Assembly (NCBI RefSeq): GCF_042429235.1
Contig: NZ_JBHMBA010000006.1
DNA: 64,000 bases
Source: Arthrobacter_B citreus
GTDB lineage: Bacteria; Actinomycetota; Actinomycetes; Actinomycetales; Micrococcaceae
Reading direction: 5' to 3' (one strand)
Shown here piece after piece: positions 51,111 through 59,224 of this stretch (its first letter is position 1; every line of letters starts with the position of its first letter). The notes beneath the pieces were generated by a model. The model saw only the letters and a list, made by a program, of their open reading frames with translations. It did not search any database and was not told the DNA's origin. Both the position numbers and the translations under genes were made by a program.

Positions 51111-51949
51111 GCAACATCACTTTCTTCGTTTTGGGCTGATGCGTATGTCTTGGAGACCTCAACCTTCAGGCGGCCCCAGATCTCCCGGTGGATTTCCACG
51201 AATTTCGGATCATCCCGAATGTCCAGCAGGTCGCGGGGCCGGGGAATCGTGATGTCGTAACTGCCAACAACTGTGCTTCCCGGCCCGGCACCAAGGATGA
51301 TCACTTCATCCGACAGCGCGATGGCCTCATCAAGGTCGTGGGTGATGAACACGACCGCTTTTCCTGACTCTGACCACAGCTGCAGGAGCTCGTTCTCCAT
51401 AATCTGGCGGGTCTGGACGTCCAGAGCCGAGAACGGTTCGTCCATGAGGAGGATGTCCGGGTCCACGATCCACGCCTGTGCTATTGCCGTGCGCTTCTTC
51501 ATGCCACCGCTGAGCTGGTGCGGATAGTGGTCAGCAAACTTCCTCATGCCGACCTTTTCGAGCCAGCGCAGGGACTCCGCGTGCGCCTCCACTTTCGGAA
51601 CGCCGGCCATCGTCAGCCCAAGGCTGACGTTATCGATCACCGATTTCCACGGCAGCAGGGCGTCCTGCTGGAACATGTAGGACGCGCGGCGGTTGACGCC
51701 GTTGACGGGTTCCCCGAAACTCTGAACAGTGCCCGACGTCGGTGCCAGGAGTCCCGCGGCCATGTTCAGGATGGTCGACTTTCCCGAGCCGGTGGGACCG
51801 ACGATCGAGACGAACCTGCCGGGCTCGACCTTCAGGTCTATGTCACGAACGGCGAAATACGACCCGCCGCCGGGAGTTGCGAACTCCTTGGTGCAGGCGC
51901 TCAGGTCAACCGCCAGAGGGGACGGTTGTGCTCGTGCAGGATGCGTCAT
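51107..51949 (-). CDS. ABC importer ATPase (SsuB/TauB type)
   Basis: 280-residue ATPase with Walker A GPTGSGKST, Q-loop YMFQQDALLPWKSV, signature LSGGMKKR, Walker B ILLMDEPFSALD and H-loop VFITHDLDEA. MFQQD-LLPW is typical of the SsuB/TauB/ThiY group. I chose ATG 51949 with GGGAGAAGAG upstream. It is the first gene of the operon, divergent from the IclR regulator 172 bases away. Confidence 0.93.
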   Translation of the reverse strand: MTHPARAQPSPLAVDLSACTKEFATPGGGSYFAVRDIDLKVEPGRFVSIVGPTGSGKSTILNMAAGLLAPTSGTVQSFGEPVNGVNRRASYMFQQDALLPWKSVIDNVSLGLTMAGVPKVEAHAESLRWLEKVGMRKFADHYPHQLSGGMKKRTAIAQAWIVDPDILLMDEPFSALDVQTRQIMENELLQLWSESGKAVVFITHDLDEAIALSDEVIILGAGPGSTVVGSYDITIPRPRDLLDIRDDPKFVEIHREIWGRLKVEVSKTYASAQNEESDVA

Positions 51950-51964
51950 TGCTCTTCTCCCGAA

Positions 51965-51998
51965 CCACATTGTGGGCTATGTCTCACATGGTGAAAGA
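51965..51998. promoter_or_regulatory. Palindromes between the ABC operon and iclR
   Basis: CCACA-T-TGTGG (51965-51975) and an imperfect dyad CTCACATGGTGAAAG (51983-51997) resemble the ACTCACA-A-TGTGAGT palindrome upstream of the GntP gene at 56616. They are probable sites of the adjacent IclR regulator. Confidence 0.4.
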
Positions 51999-52109
51999 CA
52001 GGCTAGCAGCATGCGGCCTTTCTGGACAGGGTTTTGAACCGGGGTTTCGGCCCGGCACCCGGCGCCCGGTGCACCCCCAGGGCGTGGACTGTTCCGGCGC
52101 CGGCACGCC

Positions 52110-52121
52110 TAGGATGGGTCT
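52110..52121 (+). promoter_or_regulatory. -10 element placed for a leaderless iclR transcript
   Basis: TAGGAT (52110-52115), six bases, then ATG 52122, with no ribosome site upstream. Confidence 0.5.
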
Positions 52122-52928
52122 ATGGTTTCCACCGGATCGTCCGCCTCCGCCCCCTTGCTTGTGCTGAGGAAGATCAGCGACATCCTCGACGCCTTCTCGC
52201 TGCGCCACCCCGAGCTGACGCTCACTGACATCCGGGAGGCGACCGGGCTCCCGACGTCGACCGTCCAGCGCCTGGTGGGGAACCTTGTGGCCAACGGATT
52301 CCTGGACCGGACGGGAGACCAGTACCGGGTGGGCCTGAAGATGGCTTTTTGGGCAGCGCCGGCCACCCAGGACCTTGATCGATTGCAGATCCTGAAGCCG
52401 GTGCTGGCGGATCTGCGGGACCGGCTGGGTGAGACCGTCTGCTTCTTCGAATCCTCCATGCACTACCGTGTCTGCGTTGCCATGGCCGAAACCCGGCACA
52501 TGCTGCGGCGCGAAATGAAGGTCGGCAGGATCCTGCCCCTTCACGCCGGATCGGCGGGCCGCGTTCTGCTGGCCTGGACTGAAGGACTCATGGACGAAAT
52601 GGTCACGGAATCCCTGGACCAGCTCACGGAAACCACCATCACGGACCGCAAAGTGCTGGAAGAGGCCGTGCTTCAGACCCGGCGGGACGGCTACGCCATC
52701 ACCACCGGAGAGCGGCAGTCCGGCGCCAGCGGCCTCTCCGCACCGGTCTTCGATTCCCAGGGTGAGCTGGTTGGAGCCGTCACCGTCATGGGACCGACCC
52801 TGCGCATGCCGCTGGATGTGTGCGAACAGTGGGTGGAGGACCTGTTGGCAGCCGCTGAACAAATCACCAGGATGCTTGGCGGCAGGCATCCGCAGGACGC
52901 CGCATCCGCACGCGAGGCAACCTCCTAG
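52122..52928 (+). CDS. IclR-family transcriptional regulator
   Basis: 268-residue regulator. The winged helix (about residues 10-75; LTDIREATGLPTSTVQRLVG) precedes the IclR effector domain (about 90-255; HAGSAGRVLLAWTEG, ITTGERQSGASGLSAPVFDS). IclR proteins commonly govern organic-acid and aromatic catabolism. It sits between the divergent ABC operon and the convergent lyase/CoA-transferase/GntP operon, so both are candidate targets. It overlaps the lyase gene by four bases at the 3' end. Confidence 0.9.
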   Translation: MVSTGSSASAPLLVLRKISDILDAFSLRHPELTLTDIREATGLPTSTVQRLVGNLVANGFLDRTGDQYRVGLKMAFWAAPATQDLDRLQILKPVLADLRDRLGETVCFFESSMHYRVCVAMAETRHMLRREMKVGRILPLHAGSAGRVLLAWTEGLMDEMVTESLDQLTETTITDRKVLEEAVLQTRRDGYAITTGERQSGASGLSAPVFDSQGELVGAVTVMGPTLRMPLDVCEQWVEDLLAAAEQITRMLGGRHPQDAASAREATS

Positions 52929-53863
52929 CGGGCCTCGCCCCCGAGAACCCAGCTGAAGGCCTTCGCCTCCGAGCGCGCCCCCTGCGCGGCTTTTGACCGG
53001 CTGGGCTCATCGACCTCTGCCGTGACCTGCTCGCCCAGGCGGACCACCGCGGCAAACGCTTCCGTTGTCAGCCATGCCGGGCGGAGTGCGAAGAGCAGGT
53101 CTTCGGTGGCGGTGTTTCCCGAAGCGCCCGGAGCGAACGGACAGCCGCCAAGTCCTCCGAGGGCACCATCAACCATGGTGGCGCCTGAGCTGACGGCGGC
53201 CATCGCGTTGGCCACTCCCATTCCCCAGGTGTCATGCCCGTGGAAGACAATTTCCGCGAAGACACCCGTGTCGCGGACGTCTTTGATCAGGGCCTCCACA
53301 TCGCCGGGGTATGCCTGACCCAGCGTGTCGCAGATGACGACGCCGTCCGTGCCCTCGGCCCTGGGGTCCAGCACCAGTTTGAGTACGCGCTCCGGGTCGA
53401 CATTCCCGTCGAAGGGACAGGTGAAGGACGTGGCCAGGCACAGCTGGATGGTCGCTCCGGCGGCATGGGCGAGTTCGACCGCTTCCGGGAGGGCATCCAT
53501 GCTCGCCTCCGTTGTCCGTCCAATGTTCGCCAGGTTGTGCGCGTCGGTGACGCTCAAGCAGTACTGCAGGTGCCTTGCTCCTGCAGCCACCGCCCTGCGG
53601 ACGTTTCCCGGCGTCGCAACCCAGACATAGCAGTGCTCACGTTCCTCCGGGGTGAGTTCAGCCAGAAGTTCGACCGTGTTGGCCATGGACGGGACCAGGT
53701 CGGGGCGCGCCATGGATCCTGCTTCGATGGCGGTAACGCCGGCGGCCAGAAGGTCCCGCACAATTTGTGCTTTCCTTTCCACCGGGAGGATTCCGCCCGT
53801 GAGCTGGAGCCCGTCGCGAAGGGTGACGTCGCGGAGAACTATTCTGTTTTCGGCGGGATTCAT
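52925..53863 (-). CDS. HMG-CoA-lyase-like acyl-CoA lyase
   Basis: 312-residue HMGL-like TIM-barrel protein. Catalytic elements are present: RDVTLRDGLQ with the Asp and Arg, metal-binding FHGHDTWGMG, and the signature GGLGGCPFAPGASGN with its Cys and Asn. HMG-CoA lyase splits 3-hydroxy-3-methylglutaryl-CoA into acetyl-CoA and acetoacetate; relatives cleave citramalyl- or other 3-hydroxyacyl-CoAs. The GLQLTGG segment differs from the usual GLQNE, so specificity may differ. Its ATG overlaps the CoA-transferase stop (ATGA). Confidence 0.85.
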   Translation of the reverse strand: MNPAENRIVLRDVTLRDGLQLTGGILPVERKAQIVRDLLAAGVTAIEAGSMARPDLVPSMANTVELLAELTPEEREHCYVWVATPGNVRRAVAAGARHLQYCLSVTDAHNLANIGRTTEASMDALPEAVELAHAAGATIQLCLATSFTCPFDGNVDPERVLKLVLDPRAEGTDGVVICDTLGQAYPGDVEALIKDVRDTGVFAEIVFHGHDTWGMGVANAMAAVSSGATMVDGALGGLGGCPFAPGASGNTATEDLLFALRPAWLTTEAFAAVVRLGEQVTAEVDEPSRSKAAQGARSEAKAFSWVLGGEAR

Positions 53864-55107
53864 GCGGTCTCCAGTTCCGTTCGTCCGATGAAAGCGCTGG
53901 CTTCCACCGGTGTTTTGCCAAGCAGGTCCACGAGGATGTCATATGTATCGGCGCCGAGGTCCGGGCCCAGATTGCGGATCGGCAGTGATGTTCCCCCGAT
54001 GACCGGGGTAATCCCGGGGAATGCGACATCGTGAAGGGTTCTTTCGCCGTCCGAGACGTCCAGGTGCTGAATCATGTTGCGGGCCCTGTACTGCTCGTCG
54101 TTGACGATATCCTCGGCGGTGTAGATGGGTCCGGAAGGGACGCCTGCCTGTTCCAAGAGCGCCAGCGCGTCCTCGGCCGTGTGCTGCGCCGTCCAAGCAC
54201 TTATCGCTTCATCCAGCTCCTCCCGCTGCATCCAGCGCTGGGCATTGGATTCCAGACCGGGGTCACTGGCAAGATCCGGGCGGCCGATGGTGCGCATGTA
54301 CCGCTTGAAGATTCCGTCCCCGTTCCCAGCAACCACAATGCTGGCCCCGTCGGCGCAGATATAGGCGTTGGAGGGCGCGATTCCCTCCATGCGGCCGCCG
54401 GTGCGTTCACGGTGGAGCCCGTAGGCGCTGTAGTCGGGAATCAGTGATTCCATGACGGAGAGCATGGCCTCGTTAAGTGCGACGTCGATGATCCGGTTGT
54501 CGATGGGTGACCGCGCCGTGCCGTGTTCCCTCTCGCGGGCGAAGAGCGCCATGACTGATCCAAAGGCCGCGTAGAGGCCGGCGATCGAGTCGCCGATGGA
54601 CACCCCCACGCGGACCGGGGGACGGTCGGGATCGCCCACAAGATTCCTGAATCCCCCGTAGGCTTCGGCCACGGCAGCGAAGCCTGGCCGTGGGGACATG
54701 GGTCCGGTCTGGCCAAAGGCCGAGATTCTGGTCACGATGATGCCCGGTTTTGCCGCTTCAAGGTCCGCAGGGCCGAGGCCCCATTTCTCCAGGGTTCCGG
54801 GACGGAAATTCTCCAGCACTATGTCGCACTGCTCCACCAGTTCGAGGATGCAGCGGCGCCCTTCTTCAGTCCGGAGGTCCACCACCATGGACTTCTTGTT
54901 GCGGTTGACCGTCCGGTACAGCATGGACGTGGTGCCTGAGCCCAGCCGCCAGTTTCTCAGCTCGTCTCCGGTGCGGGGACGTTCAATCTTGATGACCTCG
55001 GCCCCGAAGTCCGCCAGGAGCCTGCCTGCCGTGGGAGCTGCAATATAGTTGCCGAGTTCGAGGACGCGGACGCCTGCCAACGGTGCAACGTGAGGAGTGG
55101 GAGTCAT
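53860..55107 (-). CDS. Class III CoA-transferase (CaiB/BaiF family)
   Basis: 415-residue family III CoA-transferase that moves CoA between carboxylic acids. The catalytic Asp173 is in GVSIGDSIAGLYAAFG; RVLELGNYIAAPTAGRLLAD and GAEVIKIERP form the N-terminal CoA fold. It is coupled to the lyase and nine bases downstream of the GntP gene. Logical role: activate the imported free acid to the CoA ester that the lyase then splits (inference). Confidence 0.92.
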   Translation of the reverse strand: MTPTPHVAPLAGVRVLELGNYIAAPTAGRLLADFGAEVIKIERPRTGDELRNWRLGSGTTSMLYRTVNRNKKSMVVDLRTEEGRRCILELVEQCDIVLENFRPGTLEKWGLGPADLEAAKPGIIVTRISAFGQTGPMSPRPGFAAVAEAYGGFRNLVGDPDRPPVRVGVSIGDSIAGLYAAFGSVMALFAREREHGTARSPIDNRIIDVALNEAMLSVMESLIPDYSAYGLHRERTGGRMEGIAPSNAYICADGASIVVAGNGDGIFKRYMRTIGRPDLASDPGLESNAQRWMQREELDEAISAWTAQHTAEDALALLEQAGVPSGPIYTAEDIVNDEQYRARNMIQHLDVSDGERTLHDVAFPGITPVIGGTSLPIRNLGPDLGADTYDILVDLLGKTPVEASAFIGRTELETA

Positions 55108-55115
55108 GATGCCTC

Positions 55116-56552
55116 CTAGAGGAAGAGACTAAGGATCAGGGTGAAGGCAAGTGCCACAATCGAAGCAACTGAGACACCCACCGAGCAGGTCTTGAAGGTC
55201 CCCCGCGTGGTCTGGCCGAGCATGGACTGCAGCAGCCAGAACGTGTTGGACGTGACGTGGACAAAGAACAGCGATCCCGCCCCGGCTGCCAGCGCGATGA
55301 GGACAGGGTCGAGTCCCAGCATCGGGGCCACCGGCGCCAACAGGCCCGCGGCAGTGATCGCCGAGATGGACACTGACCCAACCGCCACGTGGAGCAGGGC
55401 CGCTATGCCCCACACCACGAGCAGCGGCGCAACGGATGAGGCTGAAAAGTAGCCGCCCAGGACATCGCCCATGCCGCTGGCTGCCACCACGGCCGCAAGA
55501 GCACCCCCGGCACCGGTGAGGATCAGGATCTGCCCTGATTCGCGGAATCCCCCCACGACGGCGGCTTCCACCCGTTTGGTGCCTATTGTTAGCCGTGCCA
55601 CGAAGCTCGTGCCCAGCAGCCCGATCAGCAGTGCAATAACAGGGGTGGAGACAAAGTCGGTTGCCGGAGACGTGAAGCCGGCCATTGCGGCCAAAGCCCC
55701 GCCGCCAATGAGCACCAGGGACAGGAGCATCGGTGCGAACATGACAAACAGGCTCGCTTCCTTTGCGCTTGGCGCGTTCCTGGTGTGCACATCATGAGGA
55801 AGCAGGCCAACCCGGCTTCGCCCATCCGGAGCCTGGCCTGAATTCGGTGCGTCCGCCGGCTCAACGGACGGGGCAGCCGCATCCCCGGACTGCTCCGGCT
55901 CCTCAGCGGGCTGTTCATCCTTCTCCACGTCCCAGAAGCCCCGCTGGATAAAGAAGTTCATGATGAAGATGGAGACAAAGATGGTGGGGATGATGACCAG
56001 CAGACCGTAGATGAGCATGCTTCCCAGGGGCACGCCCAGCAGCCCGGCCAACGCCACTGTTGCCACGCCCGGCACCATCAGGACGATGCCGCACTCAAGG
56101 CTGATGGCCATGGCTGTGGCCATCTTCGCGGTTCCATACTTGCCCAGCTTGGGAGCAATGCGGCGGGCCAGCGGCGCGCTCATGACCAGCAGCACATCGA
56201 GGAAAATCGACTGCAGCACGGTTCCCAGCGTGAGACCGAGCGCATAGGGGATGCCCTTCGGGCCAAAGACTTTGAGGAGCCGCTCGACAAGTTTGTTGAT
56301 GGCGCCCATTTCATTGAGGATCGCCCCCATGAGGACGCCCCAGGCGATGAGCAGGCCCACTTCAAGCATGATGTCGCCGAAGCCCTGCATGATCGTGTCG
56401 GTGGTGCCCGTGGCACCCAGGCCCGTCGCCAGGCCAAGACCGGCCGCGCCTATCACCAGCGAGAGCGCCGGATTGATTCGAAGCTTAAGGATCAGGACGA
56501 CGATTGCGATGATCGCGGCCGCTGTTATTAAGAGGATTTGCCAGTCTGTCAT
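55116..56552 (-). CDS. GntP-family organic-acid permease
   Basis: 478-residue membrane protein of the gluconate:H+ symporter superfamily, about 12 helices. Markers include INPALSLVIGAAGLGLATGL, FGDIMLEVGLLIAWGVLMGA and SVSISAITAAGLLAP, HVTSNTFWLLQSMLGQTTRG near the end. A cytoplasmic acidic and proline-rich insert (about residues 212-260) lengthens it. I chose ATG 56552 (MTDWQILL). The family carries gluconate, citrate-like and hydroxy acids. The CoA-transferase and lyase downstream point to a branched hydroxy-dicarboxylate rather than gluconate. Confidence 0.87.
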   Translation of the reverse strand: MTDWQILLITAAAIIAIVVLILKLRINPALSLVIGAAGLGLATGLGATGTTDTIMQGFGDIMLEVGLLIAWGVLMGAILNEMGAINKLVERLLKVFGPKGIPYALGLTLGTVLQSIFLDVLLVMSAPLARRIAPKLGKYGTAKMATAMAISLECGIVLMVPGVATVALAGLLGVPLGSMLIYGLLVIIPTIFVSIFIMNFFIQRGFWDVEKDEQPAEEPEQSGDAAAPSVEPADAPNSGQAPDGRSRVGLLPHDVHTRNAPSAKEASLFVMFAPMLLSLVLIGGGALAAMAGFTSPATDFVSTPVIALLIGLLGTSFVARLTIGTKRVEAAVVGGFRESGQILILTGAGGALAAVVAASGMGDVLGGYFSASSVAPLLVVWGIAALLHVAVGSVSISAITAAGLLAPVAPMLGLDPVLIALAAGAGSLFFVHVTSNTFWLLQSMLGQTTRGTFKTCSVGVSVASIVALAFTLILSLFL

Positions 56553-56615
56553 GGGTCTCGCTTCATCGGTGAAGGCGGCTAATGGTCTGACTCTGTCCTC
56601 GCAATATGAACATGA

Positions 56616-56630
56616 ACTCACAATGTGAGT
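56616..56630. promoter_or_regulatory. Perfect palindrome upstream of the GntP operon
   Basis: ACTCACA-A-TGTGAGT lies 64 bases upstream of the GntP start in an AT-rich patch. It resembles the dyads beside iclR at 51965-51998 and is the best candidate IclR operator. Confidence 0.55.
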
Positions 56631-56737
56631 CAACTAACAGTTGTTGGCAGGCGTAATCAGCACCCAAACCCCACTAGGCGGGCTGAAACCTCAGCATGCT
56701 GAGGAATAAGCCCGGGACGGGACGTGTTGCCGCCTGT

Positions 56738-57616
56738 ATGACAGAGCAGAACGTATCCCCCGTCCCTCCGACCATTGATCTCAAGGACCTGGGCACGGTC
56801 CGCCGTCTTGGCTTCGGCGCCATGCGCATTGTCGGCCCCGGCGTCTGGGGCGAACCCGAAAGCCGCGGCACCGCCGTCGACGTCGTCCGCCGCGCCGTGG
56901 AGCTCGGCGTCGACTTCATCGACACCGCCGATTCCTACGGCCCCAACATCAGCGAAGAAATCATCGCCGAAGCGCTTTACCCGTACCCGGATGATGTCCG
57001 CATTGCCACCAAGGCCGGCTTTGTGCGCACCGGACCCGATGTCTGGGTGCCGCTGGGCCGCCCGGAGTACCTGCGACAGCAGGTTGAACTGAGCCTGCGC
57101 CGCCTGAAGGTGGATTCCCTGGATCTGTTCCAGCTGCACCGCATCGATGCCACCGTTCCCGCCGAAGAGCAGTTCGCGGTGCTGCGCGATCTGCAGCAGG
57201 AGGGCAAGATCAAGGCACTGGGCCTGTCCCAGGTCTCGGTGGATGAGCTGAAGGCAGCCGGCGAGTACTTCACGGTCTCCACCGTGCAGAACCGCTACAA
57301 CCTCACCGACCGTTCCTCCGAGGACGTGCTGCGGTACGCCGAGGACAACGGCATCGGCTTCATCCCGTGGGCACCGATTTCCGCGGGCGAGCTGGCCCAG
57401 CCCGGCGGCCCCGTGGCTGAGGCCGCCCAGCGCCTGAACGCCACCGATTCCCAGGTGGCCCTGGCCTGGCTGCTGCGCCGCTCCCCCGTCATGATGCCCA
57501 TTCCGGGCACCGGCTCCATCAAGCACCTCGAGGAAAACCTCGCGGCCGCTGACCTGGTGCTCGACGACGCCACGTATGCGGAGCTCGACGCCGCCAGCAA
57601 GGCCGCCGGCAAGTAA
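56738..57616 (+). CDS. Aldo-keto reductase
   Basis: 292-residue AKR barrel. The tetrad is intact: Asp/Tyr in DFIDTADSYGPN, Lys in RIATKAGF, His in LDLFQLHRID; the cofactor block PIPGTGSIKHLEENL is C-terminal. It resembles YdbC/PdxI-like NADPH oxidoreductases. The substrate is unknown, perhaps reactive carbonyls, given the DJ-1 family gene 47 bases downstream. ATG 56738 (MTEQNVSPVPP) is chosen over the frame start at 56696. No clear ribosome site is visible. Confidence 0.87.
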   Translation: MTEQNVSPVPPTIDLKDLGTVRRLGFGAMRIVGPGVWGEPESRGTAVDVVRRAVELGVDFIDTADSYGPNISEEIIAEALYPYPDDVRIATKAGFVRTGPDVWVPLGRPEYLRQQVELSLRRLKVDSLDLFQLHRIDATVPAEEQFAVLRDLQQEGKIKALGLSQVSVDELKAAGEYFTVSTVQNRYNLTDRSSEDVLRYAEDNGIGFIPWAPISAGELAQPGGPVAEAAQRLNATDSQVALAWLLRRSPVMMPIPGTGSIKHLEENLAAADLVLDDATYAELDAASKAAGK

Positions 57617-57663
57617 ACGCCGCACCTCTCACCACCTTTTCCCCCACCGAAGGAGTACATCCC

Positions 57664-58365
57664 ATGGCTAATATCCTCATGGTCGTTTCAGCAGCAGATT
57701 CCCTCACGATGAAGGACGGCAGCGAGCACCCCACCGGCTACTGGGCCGAGGAACTCGTGGAATCGCACCGCGTGCTGCGCGAAGCCGGACACACCGTGCG
57801 CATCGCCACCCCGAACGGCGTCAAGCCCACCGTGGACCAGGTCAGCCTGGATCCGGCCTCCGCCGGCAGCCCGGAAAAGGCAGCTGCCTTCACGCAGTAC
57901 ATCTCCTTCATCGATGCCGAGCTGTCCTCGCCGCTGGTGCTCGCCGAGGCGGACCCCTCGGAGTACGACGCCGTCATCATGCCGGGCGGCCACGGCCCCA
58001 TGGCGGACCTGGCCTTTGATAAGGACCTGGGCCGGATTCTGATTGCAGCCGACAACGACGGAAAGATCATCGCTCCGTTCTGTCACGGCCCGGCAGGTTT
58101 GCTGAGCGCCGAGACCGAGAACGGCGACTTCGTTTTTGCCGGCCGCAAGATGACCGTGTTCACCGATGAGGAAGAGCTCGGCGGCGGCACCGGGGAAAAC
58201 ACCCCCTGGTTTGTCGAGGATGTGCTGCGCAACAAGGGCGCCGAAGTGGAAACCGGTCCCGCCTGGTCCAGCTTTGTGGTCCGGGACCGGAACCTGATTT
58301 CCGGCCAGAACCCGCAGTCCAGCGAGGACGTGGCCAAGGCCGTGCTCGCGGCGCTGGCTGAGTAG
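57664..58365 (+). CDS. DJ-1/PfpI-family protein
   Basis: 233-residue glutamine-amidotransferase-like protein of the DJ-1/PfpI superfamily with the Hsp31-like layout. The nucleophile Cys140 is in IAPFCHGPAGLLSA and the upstream fold motif is YDAVIMPGGHGPMADLA. Members act on methylglyoxal (glyoxalase III type) or as protein repair factors. Together with the preceding aldo-keto reductase it could form a carbonyl-stress pair. The start follows GAAGGAG at good spacing. Confidence 0.88.
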   Translation: MANILMVVSAADSLTMKDGSEHPTGYWAEELVESHRVLREAGHTVRIATPNGVKPTVDQVSLDPASAGSPEKAAAFTQYISFIDAELSSPLVLAEADPSEYDAVIMPGGHGPMADLAFDKDLGRILIAADNDGKIIAPFCHGPAGLLSAETENGDFVFAGRKMTVFTDEEELGGGTGENTPWFVEDVLRNKGAEVETGPAWSSFVVRDRNLISGQNPQSSEDVAKAVLAALAE

Positions 58366-58375
58366 GACTGAGCCT

Positions 58376-59224
58376 GTGACTGTCCTGATTGCCGGCTGCG
58401 GCGATCTGGGCACGGAAGCCGGCCTGCGGTTCGCCGCGGCCGGCTTTTCCGTGCTCGGATGGCGCCGGTCCCCGGAGAAGATCCCGGCCCCGATCACCGG
58501 CGCGGCCGCTGACCTCACCAACGCTGATCTGCCCCTCATTCCCGCTGATACCGACGTCGTCGTCATTGCCGTCGCCGCGGGCAGCCGCAGTGAAGAGGCA
58601 TACCGGTCCGCATACGTGGACGGCACCGCCAACGTCCTGGATGCATTGGAGCGCGACGGCGTGCATCCGCGCCGGATCCTGTTTGTGTCCTCCACCGCGG
58701 TGTACGGCGACGCCGGCGGGAACTGGGTGGATGAGCAGACGCCGGCTGCGCCGGCCTCCGCCACCGGTGCCGTCATCCTCGAAGCCGAGCAGCTGCTGCA
58801 CCGGCGCCGGCCCGATGCCGTGGTGCTGCGGCTGTCCGGCATCTACGGACCGGGCCGCACCCGGCTGATCGACTCAGTGAACGCGGGCACCGCCGTCGTG
58901 CCGGCCTCCCCTCAGCTGACCAACCGAATCCACCGCGACGACGCCGCCGCCGCGATCGTGCACCTCACCACGGCGGTGGCGGATCCTGCACCGCTGTATG
59001 TGGGCGTCGACGACGAACCGGTGGACCTGGCCGAGGTGCTGCGGTTCCTGGCTGCTGAGCTGGGCCGGGACCTGCCGGAGCCTTCGGAGAAGGAATCAAG
59101 CAGGGGCGGCGACCGCCGGTTGTCCAACGCCCGGCTGCGCGGGACCGGCTTTTCGTTGACCTATCCGACCTTCCGGGAAGGCTACCGGGCGGTGCTCGCC
59201 GGGCAGGGAGTCCGGCACCCCTAG
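58376..59224 (+). CDS. NAD(P)-dependent SDR-type oxidoreductase (YeeZ-like)
   Basis: 282-residue extended-SDR-like protein. The N-terminal Rossmann motif is VTVLIAGCGDLGTEAGLRFA. FVSSTAVYGDAGGNWVDE and the later IHRDDAAAAIVHL place it near nucleoside-sugar epimerases, most like YeeZ. The canonical YxxxK is not obvious, so epimerase chemistry is doubtful. It starts with GTG ten bases after the DJ-1 gene and is probably cotranscribed. The function is unknown. Confidence 0.8.
   Translation: MTVLIAGCGDLGTEAGLRFAAAGFSVLGWRRSPEKIPAPITGAAADLTNADLPLIPADTDVVVIAVAAGSRSEEAYRSAYVDGTANVLDALERDGVHPRRILFVSSTAVYGDAGGNWVDEQTPAAPASATGAVILEAEQLLHRRRPDAVVLRLSGIYGPGRTRLIDSVNAGTAVVPASPQLTNRIHRDDAAAAIVHLTTAVADPAPLYVGVDDEPVDLAEVLRFLAAELGRDLPEPSEKESSRGGDRRLSNARLRGTGFSLTYPTFREGYRAVLAGQGVRHP

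Noticed and set aside
56583..56593. TGGTCTGACTC near the GntP gene as a fifth LldR site
   Set aside because: The second half-site is broken (ACTC instead of ACCA), and no lactate gene follows. It matches nine of eleven bases, but half-site matches are expected by chance.
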